A DNA stretch of 64,000 nucleotides from Polaribacter vadi (GTDB lineage: Bacteria; Bacteroidota; Bacteroidia; Flavobacteriales; Flavobacteriaceae). The stretch lies in contig NZ_JAHKQL010000026.1 of the NCBI RefSeq assembly GCF_018861005.1, positions 78,751 to 142,750 of the forward strand, given 5' to 3'. This document shows, piece by piece, positions 35,305 to 43,378 of this stretch (the first letter of the stretch is position 1; every line of letters begins with the position of its first letter). The translations under genes and the position numbers were made by a program. The notes below the pieces were generated by a model. The model was not told the origin of the DNA. It ran no database searches and worked only from the letters and a program-made list of their open reading frames with translations.

Positions 35305-36796
35305 CAATCAAGCTTTCAATTTGGTTCATTAATGTGTTTATTTCAGTATCGTTTTGCTTAATAGCATTTAACAACTCTTTTGGGCTTTGGTGTATTACTT
35401 CAACTACTTTGTGTGGGTTTTTGGCGCTAAGGTCATAGTATTTTATATCTGCAACGTTTACAGTCCAGTCGTTACATTCTTTACCAGTCTTAGCATTAGT
35501 TGCATTACGTTTTTTAGGGTTATGAAATAAGTGTACAAACTCTTTAATATGCTCGTAAGCAATCGGTTTGTTTTTGGTTAACTTGTAAGGTGGTGTAACG
35601 TCGTAATACCAAATGTTGTTGGTAGCACCTTTTCTATCAAAATATATAATATTGGTTTTTACACCACTATAGGGTAAAAACACACCAGATGGTAAACTTA
35701 CTATGGTATGTACATTAAAGTTTTCTAGCAAGGTTTGTTTTACTTTGGTAAAGGCATTATTGGTTTGGAACAACACACCTTCTGGCACTACAATTGCTGC
35801 GCGACCTTCTAGTTTTAGCATTTTCATAAAATGCTGCATAAACAGTATTTCTGTCGCGTTACTTTCTACAGGAAAGTTTTGTTGTATTTGCTTTTTCTCT
35901 TTCCCGCCAAAAGGTGGATTTGCTAAAATAACATCGTGTCTGTCTTTTTCTTGATAATCGCGTATATTTTGGGTTAAGGTATTGCCTTTATATACGTTTG
36001 GACTTTCTATTCCGTGGAGAATCATATTCATCATACCCATAACGTAACCCAAACTGGTTTTTTCTTGCCCGAAGAAGGTGTCGTTTTGTATGGTTTCCCA
36101 ATCTTTTGCAGAGAGTTTTTCTTTTTTATCTCCAGCAGTTAAAAAATCGAATGCTTCTACTAAAAAACCGCCAGAACCTACTGCACCATCATAAATGGTA
36201 TCGCCAACTTTAATATCTGTAGTTTCTACCATAGCTTTAATAATGGCTCTTGGTGTGTAAAACTCACCAGAGTTTCCACCATCGCTTCCCATACTTTTTA
36301 GTAGGTTTTCGTATACTTGAGATAGCTCAAACAACTCATCACTACTTTGAAAGTCTAAGGCATCGATAATGTCTAAAACTTCACGCAAGGTATGTCCGCT
36401 TGCAATTCTGTTGTCTAAATATTCGAAAATTGCCCCTATTTTATAGGTTAGCGATTTAGGATTGTTTGTTGTTGCTTTAAATGCTTGTAAATAAGGGAAA
36501 AGGGTTTTGTTTACAAAATCGACTAAATCATCTCCTGTTAAGGCTCTCTTTACATCTAGTTTTCCATTTTCATCTTTTGGGCATGCCCATTGGTGCCAGC
36601 GTAAATCTTTGCGTAATACATAATTATAGTCTGTACCTTCTAAAAAGGCTTCGTCTGCTTTATTATCTTCGTAATCGTTTAAAAACTTTAGAAAAAGAAT
36701 CCAAGATATTTGTTCTGTGTAGTGCATAGCACCAGAAATACCATCGTCTCTTCTTAAAATATCAGTAATTCTATCAATATTGTTTTGTATGCTCAT
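35297..36796 (-). CDS. hsdM: Type I restriction-modification methyltransferase subunit
   Basis: 499 residues. N-terminal HsdM domain (ISWILFLKFLNDYEDNKADE), then an N6-adenine methyltransferase with the SAM motif TIYDGAVGSGGFLVEAFDFL and the catalytic NPPF motif (VILANPPFGGKEKK, about residue 296). It methylates the site named by HsdS and protects the host. It overlaps hsdS, and hsdR lies 63 bases upstream. That gap holds a dispersed repeat. Confidence 0.96.
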   Translation of the reverse strand: MSIQNNIDRITDILRRDDGISGAMHYTEQISWILFLKFLNDYEDNKADEAFLEGTDYNYVLRKDLRWHQWACPKDENGKLDVKRALTGDDLVDFVNKTLFPYLQAFKATTNNPKSLTYKIGAIFEYLDNRIASGHTLREVLDIIDALDFQSSDELFELSQVYENLLKSMGSDGGNSGEFYTPRAIIKAMVETTDIKVGDTIYDGAVGSGGFLVEAFDFLTAGDKKEKLSAKDWETIQNDTFFGQEKTSLGYVMGMMNMILHGIESPNVYKGNTLTQNIRDYQEKDRHDVILANPPFGGKEKKQIQQNFPVESNATEILFMQHFMKMLKLEGRAAIVVPEGVLFQTNNAFTKVKQTLLENFNVHTIVSLPSGVFLPYSGVKTNIIYFDRKGATNNIWYYDVTPPYKLTKNKPIAYEHIKEFVHLFHNPKKRNATNAKTGKECNDWTVNVADIKYYDLSAKNPHKVVEVIHQSPKELLNAIKQNDTEINTLMNQIESLIDG

Positions 36797-36820
36797 TAAT
36801 TGTTTATGTTTTCTTTTATG

Positions 36821-36857
36821 AGATTGCCACGTCGTGCCTCCTCACAATGACAGACGG
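36821..36857. repeat. Dispersed repeat inside the hsd operon
   Basis: AGATTGCCACGTCGTGCCTC followed by CTCACAATGACAGACGG fills most of the gap between hsdR and hsdM. In the other direction it reads as the CATTG-GAGG-CACGACGTGGCAATC string common between genes in many Bacteroidota genomes. A relative of its CAATGACA end occurs near 14690-14702. Confidence 0.6.
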
Positions 36858-36859
36858 AA

Positions 36860-39193
36860 TTATCCTGCTCTGTATATATTTTCTTGTAATTTGTAATAGG
36901 CATTTAATAGTGTTTTCATATCTCCAAAGGCAGTTTTGGCATCTTTTGGAGTACCTAGTTTTAGTTTTACTAAATCGCCTAATTTATCTCGTTGTAATTC
37001 TTCGATACCATATTCTTCGTAATGCTTTAAAATAAACTCCAAAAAATCACGAGCCTCTAAGCTCTTATAAACTTCAAAAAATTCAGGTTCGTCTTTTACA
37101 AATTTCACCCTTTGTTTACGCGTCATTAAATTAGAATCAAATGAAATATGAGAAAGCACATCAAAGATATCGCAATCAGGAGATGCAATCATATTACGCA
37201 AATCGTTTAACTGTTCGTTATCAAAGCCTAAATCCCCTAATTTCATCAATAAATCTGCTCTTGTATCTGGGTTAGACCATATTTTACGCAAATGTGCTTC
37301 GTTTTTATAAATTGCTGGTAATTCACCCACCAATTTTTCTAAAAACTCTCTAGCAGTTAATGGTTTTCCGTTTTCATCAATATAACGCGTATCTATATCT
37401 GTTACTTTTAGTTGACGACCATTACTTAAGGAAATGATTAGTTTTTCTTTACGTTCGTATGGTTCTCCAGGTTCGTTCACTTTTGGTTTACGTGGTGGTT
37501 TTGGAGTTGTTTCTCCTCCAGATCCTTCTGTTGGTTCTTCTGGTTCTCCATCCCATTCTGCATCATAAAATAAATTGGTGGCTCCCACAAAATCGATTAT
37601 AGTAAAAAAGTCTTTGCCTTCAAAAACTCTTGTTCCACGACCAATAATTTGTTTGAACTCTACCATAGAACCAATGGGAGCTGTTAAAATTATATTACGC
37701 ACATTTCTAGCATCTACACCTGTAGTTAACATTTTAGAAGACGTTAATATTACAGGAATGTCTTTATCGTTATCTTGAAAATCTTCTAATAATTCTCTTC
37801 CGTGTTTTCCTTCATCACTGGTAACACGTACACAGTAATTGACGTCTGAAACAGTTTTGTATTTATTGATGTAATCTCTTAAATCTAAAGCATGATCTTG
37901 ATTGGCACAAAACACAATACTTTTATCCATTTTACCTATTTGCTTTAAAATGGTTTGCGCTACTAACTCAATTCTTTGTTTTACTGTGATACTTTTGTTA
38001 AAATCATTAATTTCGTAACGATCTTTTGTAATTTCGCCTTGAAGAATTTTACTATCGTTTGTATGAATATATTCATCAATATTTGTTTTAACTCGCTTTA
38101 CTTTATAAGGTGTTAAAAACCCATCTTGAATTCCGTCTTTTAAAGAGTATTCGTAAATAGGTTTTCCGAAATACTTATAAGTATCTACGTTGTCGTCTCG
38201 CTTAGGGGTTGCTGTTAATCCTAAATGAATGGCAGGTTTAAAGTGATCTAGAATAGCTCGCCAAGAACCTTCTTCGTTGGCACTACCTCTATGACATTCA
38301 TCGATTACAATGAGATCGAAAAAATCACTTGGGTATTCTTTATAGAAACCACCAATATTTTCTCTCTCTGCAATGGCTTGATAAATGGCAAAAAAGATAT
38401 ATGCATTTGTAGGTACTACACCGTTTCGTTTCTTTACTTCTTCTCCATCAATTTTAATCACATCTTTTTCATAAGGATTGAATGTATTAATGGCTTGATC
38501 TGCCAATACATTTCTATCTGCTAGGAATAAAACTCTAGGTCTTCTATCATTTCCGCTTAAATTCCATTTTGCCTGCAGTAATTTATGTACAATTTGAAAT
38601 GATATAAAAGTTTTTCCTGTACCAGTTGCTAATGTTAACAAAATTCTGTTTTCCTTGCCATCTGCAATGGTTTCCATTACTTTATTCACAGCGATTTCTT
38701 GATAATATCTTGGACCGAAATTACCCGTCAGTAAAAAAGGAATATTGTGAAGCTTTTCTTTTAATTCGTTTTTAGCTCCGAAAAGTCTGTTATATAATTC
38801 TTGAGGAGTTGGAAAATTATCTACATAATCTCCTTTTCCTTTACCCCTGTCAAATTCATAAATCTGCTTTCCATTGGTTGCATATACAAAATTGATCTTT
38901 AGTTTTTCTGCATAATCTAAGGCTTGTTGCAAACCTTTTGTTGGATGATCTCCAAACTTTTTTGCTTCAACGATTGCTAAATTTGTGTTATTGTATTTTA
39001 ATAAGTAGTCTAAAAATAGTCGCTTACCTCTTTTATTTCCTAAAAGTTTTCTACCCTCTGTAAAGTAGTATTCACGTACTATATGAATCGATTCCCATTG
39101 ATTTTCTGATAATTTAGGGTCTATAAAATTGGCACGAGTATCAGATTCTGATATGTTATTCTTGTTCATAAAACGTTCCACAATTTTTAGCAA
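36860..39193 (-). CDS. hsdR: Type I restriction enzyme endonuclease/translocase subunit
   Basis: 777 residues. The N-terminal nuclease has the PD-ExK end AIVEAKKFGDHPTKG (about residue 75). SF2 translocase motifs follow: LTLATGTGKTFISFQIVHKL (about 196), LIVIDECHRGSANEEGSW (about 300), HLGLTATPKRDDN, MLTTGVDARNV and IGRGTRVF. The C-terminal EcoEI-type helical domain spans about 560-777. It is the first gene of the hsd operon and gives the cutting and translocation activity. Length fits the shorter EcoEI-like HsdR class. Confidence 0.95.
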   Translation of the reverse strand: MLKIVERFMNKNNISESDTRANFIDPKLSENQWESIHIVREYYFTEGRKLLGNKRGKRLFLDYLLKYNNTNLAIVEAKKFGDHPTKGLQQALDYAEKLKINFVYATNGKQIYEFDRGKGKGDYVDNFPTPQELYNRLFGAKNELKEKLHNIPFLLTGNFGPRYYQEIAVNKVMETIADGKENRILLTLATGTGKTFISFQIVHKLLQAKWNLSGNDRRPRVLFLADRNVLADQAINTFNPYEKDVIKIDGEEVKKRNGVVPTNAYIFFAIYQAIAERENIGGFYKEYPSDFFDLIVIDECHRGSANEEGSWRAILDHFKPAIHLGLTATPKRDDNVDTYKYFGKPIYEYSLKDGIQDGFLTPYKVKRVKTNIDEYIHTNDSKILQGEITKDRYEINDFNKSITVKQRIELVAQTILKQIGKMDKSIVFCANQDHALDLRDYINKYKTVSDVNYCVRVTSDEGKHGRELLEDFQDNDKDIPVILTSSKMLTTGVDARNVRNIILTAPIGSMVEFKQIIGRGTRVFEGKDFFTIIDFVGATNLFYDAEWDGEPEEPTEGSGGETTPKPPRKPKVNEPGEPYERKEKLIISLSNGRQLKVTDIDTRYIDENGKPLTAREFLEKLVGELPAIYKNEAHLRKIWSNPDTRADLLMKLGDLGFDNEQLNDLRNMIASPDCDIFDVLSHISFDSNLMTRKQRVKFVKDEPEFFEVYKSLEARDFLEFILKHYEEYGIEELQRDKLGDLVKLKLGTPKDAKTAFGDMKTLLNAYYKLQENIYRAG

Positions 39194-39415
39194 TTTTTTA
39201 CTTATAACTACAAGTAAAGATGAAAGGTAAGAAAACTGCTCTAAATTAACAAAAAGAACTAAAAGAACTTAAATTTTATTATTGGCTGTTGGCTTTTGAA
39301 TTCTTTTAAAAGAGTTTTGAGTGTTTAGTGTTGAGGGTTTATGGGAAGGGAGTGTTTAGTTTTGTTTTTATAACCGTTAATTACATAGAAGAATACAAAT
39401 GTTAGAATTTAAATT

Positions 39416-39850
39416 TTAAAAGGTTAATGTGATGTCTAAATATATTACATTATTAGTATGCAAATCAAAATGTGGGATATGCCCCATTGCATTAGGTGGT
39501 AAGTTTTTAATTTGATGATACCTTTTTAAGTTGGATGCTAGTTTTAATATATCTCCCTTAGTTGCTGGTTTATTCTCTTCGGGAGTAAAAATATTTTTAG
39601 CTATTTCAACTATACCACTACCAATTGCTGAGTTCGCAACTCCTGAAACACTTATTTCATCTATTTTCACCTTACTATTCTCCTGCTCTTTTTTCTTTGT
39701 TTGCAGTTCTGTGGTTTTTTTTACTTCTCCTAGGTTTTTCAAACGATGAAATGAAACCCTGCAAGAATTACTGCAAAACTTTTGAACTCTTCTTCTTTTT
39801 GGTACGTATTTCTTTTTACAATACTCACATTTGTAGGTGTTCGTTTCCAT
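39416..39850 (-). CDS. Small protein with N-terminal Cys4 zinc-finger-like motif
   Basis: 144 residues. The start YKCEYCKKKYVPKRRRVQKF then CSNSCRVSFHRLKN shows two Cys pairs (CxxC and CxxxC) and a basic stretch, a likely zinc ribbon that could bind DNA. The rest is low-similarity, with a helical GDILKLASNLKRYHQIKNLP near the end. I do not recognise the family. It sits between hsdR and the integrase pair. A palindrome (39863-39894) lies 13 bases ahead of its ATG, suggesting tight, perhaps self-, regulation. It could be an excisionase-like or regulatory gene of the element. Confidence 0.65.
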   Translation of the reverse strand: METNTYKCEYCKKKYVPKRRRVQKFCSNSCRVSFHRLKNLGEVKKTTELQTKKKEQENSKVKIDEISVSGVANSAIGSGIVEIAKNIFTPEENKPATKGDILKLASNLKRYHQIKNLPPNAMGHIPHFDLHTNNVIYLDITLTF

Positions 39851-39862
39851 ATTTAAACGATT

Positions 39863-39894
39863 TATACGTTAACTATACGTACAATTAACGCATA
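39863..39894. promoter_or_regulatory. Inverted repeat upstream of the zinc-finger gene (putative operator)
   Basis: TATACGTTAA at 39863-39872 and TTAACGCATA at 39885-39894 are near-perfect inverted arms around a centre with ATACGTAC. It lies just upstream of the start at 39850. Confidence 0.5.
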
Positions 39895-39963
39895 ATATAC
39901 CGTTTATTAAAATTCTGATGACTAAAATTATTCTTTTTTTAGTTCAATTACACATAAAATTAC

Positions 39964-40632
39964 TTAAAAATCTTGAACATTCACCCCAAAAACCTTTTCT
40001 AATAAATAGTTATCAACCTCCTTATTAGAGATTAACGGTTGTTTTTTTATTGTTGTTTTTTTGTTGACTTTTTGTTGATTTTTTGTTTGCTTACTTTTTT
40101 CGTATTCGAGAATTTTTGCCGACAAATGCTCTAAGCCTATGTTATGCCTCGTTTTATCTACACTAGGAAAATGATTTTCAATTGTCATTTGATGTTGCTC
40201 CAAATTGATTGCTTGATGTTCTATATATCCTTTATTTTTAATAAAAAGATCATCATTAACCTTTACAATATCCTTTTTTAATTCTTGTGTGATATAAACC
40301 CAAGAATCTACATGACTTTTATATTTATTTGCTAAAAAATGAAACTGCTCATTGCTTAAATTTTCTTTTGCATCAAGCAAATCAAACATATTACTTTCTA
40401 ATAGTTTTGATTTGCCTATTAAGAATAGTAAGTTACTTTGCTCGGTTACTATAAAATTATAGCTCTTATTTTCTATCGCTAACATAAAACCTACAAATTT
40501 ATCTAGCACTTGAAACTCTTCACTTTGCTTAAACACTTCCCCTGCACCTTTTGGTAAATAGACTAACATAGGGTACAACAACCTTTCAAAAAGTTTATCG
40601 AAAATAGCATTCGTAGTATTTTCTGTTTTCAT
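39964..40632 (-). CDS. Uncharacterised protein coupled to IntB
   Basis: 222 residues, mostly helical, no membrane segment or signal. Residues about 175-205 are Lys/Gln-rich (SKQTKNQQKVNKKTTIKKQ), a likely linker before a short C-terminal helix. No known motif is visible. Its ATG directly follows the stop of the integrase gene on the same strand, so the two are probably translated together. The position suggests an integrase cofactor such as a directionality factor, but this is only inferred from context. Confidence 0.7.
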   Translation of the reverse strand: MKTENTTNAIFDKLFERLLYPMLVYLPKGAGEVFKQSEEFQVLDKFVGFMLAIENKSYNFIVTEQSNLLFLIGKSKLLESNMFDLLDAKENLSNEQFHFLANKYKSHVDSWVYITQELKKDIVKVNDDLFIKNKGYIEHQAINLEQHQMTIENHFPSVDKTRHNIGLEHLSAKILEYEKSKQTKNQQKVNKKTTIKKQPLISNKEVDNYLLEKVFGVNVQDF

Positions 40633-42048
40633 CTATAGTGTTTCTATATTAAATAAATCAGAATAGTCTTCTGGTAAATCTGCTTCAATATCTCTTAAAT
40701 ATTTCTCTAAAGCAATCATTGTTTTATGTCCCGTTATTGGCATTAATTTACTTCTTGCCTCATATTCAGTCATTTCATTTTTAAGGTTATTGTACAGCCG
40801 TGTAACAGCAGTATGTCTAAAACTATATAGCCCATAATTTTCTTTTAAGTTGAATTGATTTTTAACAATCTTACTAAATCTTTTTGTAAAATGATCTCTT
40901 CTGTTATATTCATTAGCAATCCAATCTCCTCCAATTTTTTCCGGTGTAAATAAAAAATCATCCTGATTTAAATGAGATAAAACAGGTAATTTTTTAATTA
41001 ATATTTCAGGAATGCGTTTTGTTTGCACTTTATTGGTCTTTGATTGAAATTGCATTGTTCTATTCTCTAAATCAATATCTTTTATTTTTAATCTTGATAC
41101 TTCTAATGGTCTCATAAATCCATAGTAAATGAATTGGATATAGAGCAACAATAATGGATCTTCTTTTTCTAAATAGATGAAAATTTCTTTTTGTTGCTGA
41201 TTGGTATATCTTTTATTTTTTTCTGGCTTAGTATTTAAAGTTTTAACCGTCTTTAAATAATTTTCCTTGACCAATTCGTTATTCTTCAAAACCTGAAAAA
41301 CACTACTTAAATCTGATTTATAATTGTTTCTTGTCCTTGGGCTTGTTTTTAGTAAAATACTATTTAAGAAATCTAAAATATCTTTCCTTTTAATTTGATC
41401 TATGTACTTTTTCTTAGGTTGGTTTATTTCTAACCAACCTAAGAACTTTTTTATTTTTCTCTTATAATCATTAAGCGTTGTTTTGCTCACTTCCTTTTGC
41501 TTTAACTCTAAAGCAAAATCAAAAGCTTCAGAAAAAAACATTTTAGTTGTTTCACTTTCTTCCAAGGGTTTATCTTCATTCTTCCAGTTCTGATGTTGAT
41601 TAAATAGAACTTGCTTTGATTCTGAATAAAGTAAATCAGTATTATCTTTCACAGTGATAACAACTTCTTTTAACTTATCGATAATTTGTTGCAATTGTTG
41701 TTCTCCATCTGTTGATAAATTGTTGACGATTTTTGGTTTTTCTTTATTTTCTTCTACAATAGGTTTAGATAAACTTTCTTTCTGCAAGTTTTGATATAAT
41801 TGAGTATTATCCTCAAATGGATTATAACCTAGCTTTAAAAAATGAAGTAATCGTTTACGATAAATTTTCAAAACAAATAATCTAGCTTCTTTTGTTTTAA
41901 AAGAATTTACCCTGCCATAAATATTACTCATTCGCTTCATTTTACCTGTTTCAGGATTTCTAAATGAAAAATACACATACCAACGTTTGGATAGATCTCC
42001 ATTTGCAGTGTTTATTTTGGGAATGGAATAAAGAGTTTTCTTTGACAA
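40633..42048 (-). CDS. Tyrosine recombinase/site-specific integrase, right end (IntB)
   Basis: 471 residues, a paralogue of IntA with the same order of domains: N-terminal GDLSKRWYVYFSFRNPETGK, core-binding domain about 165-270, catalytic domain with FMRPLEVSRLKIKDIDL, YSFRHTAVTRLY, ITGHKTMIALEKYLRDIE (two Arg, His and nucleophile Tyr). It lacks the 30-residue N-terminal extension of IntA. It faces inward from attR with 328 bases between its start and the att repeat, where two 12-bp arm-like repeats lie. It is coupled to the gene at 39964-40632. Confidence 0.93.
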   Translation of the reverse strand: MSKKTLYSIPKINTANGDLSKRWYVYFSFRNPETGKMKRMSNIYGRVNSFKTKEARLFVLKIYRKRLLHFLKLGYNPFEDNTQLYQNLQKESLSKPIVEENKEKPKIVNNLSTDGEQQLQQIIDKLKEVVITVKDNTDLLYSESKQVLFNQHQNWKNEDKPLEESETTKMFFSEAFDFALELKQKEVSKTTLNDYKRKIKKFLGWLEINQPKKKYIDQIKRKDILDFLNSILLKTSPRTRNNYKSDLSSVFQVLKNNELVKENYLKTVKTLNTKPEKNKRYTNQQQKEIFIYLEKEDPLLLLYIQFIYYGFMRPLEVSRLKIKDIDLENRTMQFQSKTNKVQTKRIPEILIKKLPVLSHLNQDDFLFTPEKIGGDWIANEYNRRDHFTKRFSKIVKNQFNLKENYGLYSFRHTAVTRLYNNLKNEMTEYEARSKLMPITGHKTMIALEKYLRDIEADLPEDYSDLFNIETL

Positions 42049-42376
42049 ATTAGTTGCAATTTCAATGATTAAAGTAAAGATAAGAAATTGCTGAATATTA
42101 CATACAAAAACAAAATTTAGAATTTTATTGTATACCAGATAAATAACATCAAGAACTAGAGTCGAATTAATGACCTTTAAAATAGCATTTAGTACAATTA
42201 ATTGACTTATTTTCTATTCAAAATAATTTCTTAAAAAATCTTTTAAATGCATTTTTAAAATTACTAAATTGCATTAAGAAATTTACAATAATAATCTGGT
42301 CTAAACTGAACACGTTTTTGAACACGATTTTAAAATAAAAAAGGGTAAAATACTGATTAAAAGTACTTTAATTAGA
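42049..42376. repeat. Region between IntB and attR with two 12-bp arm-like repeats
   Basis: No gene is seen. GAACACGTTTTT at 42308-42319 and GAACACGATTTT at 42320-42330 repeat the unit found at the start of intA, in the same orientation and with the same 12-base period, 46 bases before attR. Confidence 0.6.
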
Positions 42377-42422
42377 ATTCATAACCCTGAGGTCACGGGT
42401 TCAAATCCCGTTTTCGCTACAA
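42377..42422 (+). repeat. attR: partial tRNA-Met copy
   Basis: Identical over 46 bases to 3613-3658. Only the 3' part of the tRNA gene, from the anticodon loop onward, is present, so it is not a working tRNA gene. It is the right-hand end left by site-specific integration. Confidence 0.9.
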
Positions 42423-42442
42423 GCTTAAAGCTAATTAAATCA

Positions 42443-42471
42443 ACGAATTGTGTCTCACAATTCGTTTTTTT
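42443..42471 (+). terminator. Terminator-like hairpin after attR
   Basis: ACGAATTGTG at 42443-42452 pairs with CACAATTCGT at 42456-42465 and runs into seven T; ATG follows at 42472. It has the same architecture as the hairpin after the real tRNA (3679-3707) but different stem bases. Confidence 0.8.
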
Positions 42472-42669
42472 ATGCCTTCCTTTTTCTTACTTATACAAAG
42501 AGTACACAATCGAGTACACGATTTACCTATGAAATTGAATTATTCTGAGCCAAAAATCTATTTTTTTTATCTAATACAAAAATGTAATACAATCAAACAC
42601 AGTATTACAATATTGTATTTTTTTACATCTAACACCTTTTTAATCAGCAGTAAAAAACATCAGAAATGA
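42472..42669 (+). pseudogene. 5' remnant of a third integrase gene beyond attR
   Basis: The frame begins MPSFF like IntA (MPSIY), has VHNRVHDL where IntA has VKNEHDLEHDL, and reaches SEPKIYF where IntA has STPKIYI. Similarity then stops and the frame ends after 65 residues with no catalytic domain. Its DNA also keeps a 12-base-period repeat pair (GAGTACACAATC, GAGTACACGATT at 42500-42523). It looks like the left end of an older related element that has decayed. Confidence 0.65.
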
Positions 42670-42694
42670 TATTTTTATTTAATTTTAGTTGATA

Positions 42695-42961
42695 CTAATT
42701 AAATTTAGATTTTATTGTTTTTTTTACTTTTCCAAGACTAGAAAAAATCATCTTAAAATAAAATGAATTATCGTTTTCAATTAATATTTTATCATACCAA
42801 ATATCTCTATCATAGTAAGGTAACAAACCATTTGAGCCTGATATTAAAACTATTTTATACCAAGTAATATTATCATCAACTTTAGTTTTAAGCTTATTTT
42901 TTTTGGATCTACTGCTAATCCCAAACACCTTTACCAACTTTTTTTTCTGACCTAGATCCAC
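42695..42961 (-). CDS. Short hypothetical protein
   Basis: An 88-residue frame opening with GTG; an in-frame stop lies two codons upstream, so it cannot be longer at the 5' end. It is basic, with a possible beta-rich middle (DDNITWYKIVLISGSNG, YYDRDIWYDKILIEND). No family is recognised. It lies in the decayed zone between the integrase remnant and the kinase and may be a fragment of a larger gene. Confidence 0.35.
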   Translation of the reverse strand: MDLGQKKKLVKVFGISSRSKKNKLKTKVDDNITWYKIVLISGSNGLLPYYDRDIWYDKILIENDNSFYFKMIFSSLGKVKKTIKSKFN

Positions 42962-43378
42962 TTTTTATAAATTCTGTTTGACAAGACCTTCTTCATTTAA
43001 TTTAACTGAGCAACAACTCCATGAGTTGTTAAAGTAGATTCAGCTAAAAATAAAGTTAGTTTTGTTAATTTTATTTTTCTTTAAACTTCTATAATTAAAC
43101 TAAATAGACATATATAAAAACAAAATATAATTAATCTAAAAAATATCTAGAACTAAATAAATTTATAAATAAGGTTATACAATTTAATAAATTGGGTAAA
43201 ATTCTAATTACAAAAAAAACACTGCTATTAATTATAATTCTAAATTACGCAATATACAAGTTAATTAAATACTTATTTCCTAAATATTAACTATTTTTAG
43301 TATAAAATTCTAAAAACTAGATAGAAATTTAATTTTCATCTATTTTTTAACTTTAAGTTTCCCCAACAACAATAAGTT
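42962..43378. other. Intergenic stretch upstream of the PAS kinase
   Basis: Very AT-rich, with no ORF of note. A small perfect hairpin (AACAACTC at 43012-43019, GAGTTGTT at 43023-43030) has no T tract. It probably contains the kinase promoter, but no full consensus was found. Confidence 0.4.

Larger units (their letters stand above)
3659..42422. mobile_element. Genomic island integrated at tRNA-Met (defence and accessory cargo)
   Basis: The island is bounded by the 46-bp repeat at 3613-3658 and 42377-42422. It carries an inward-facing tyrosine recombinase gene at each end and no core housekeeping genes in between. Cargo: SRAP protein, TetR-controlled SusCD operon, LexA-like/dinB/dnaE2 cassette, exonuclease-RecQ-UvrD fusion, McrBC, RADAR and type I restriction-modification. 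No conjugation genes, relaxase or phage structural genes are seen, so it looks like an integrative element mobilised only by its integrases or by helpers. Having two different integrases suggests two elements that entered one after another, with the inner att site lost. Confidence 0.85.

Noticed and set aside
42377..42422. Second tRNA-Met gene
   Set aside because: Only the anticodon-loop-to-3' part is present; there is no acceptor 5' strand or D arm, so it is an attachment-site copy.
43012..43030. Hairpin AACAACTC/GAGTTGTT as terminator or attenuator
   Set aside because: It is an 8-bp stem without a T tract and not close to a gene end; there is no support beyond pairing.
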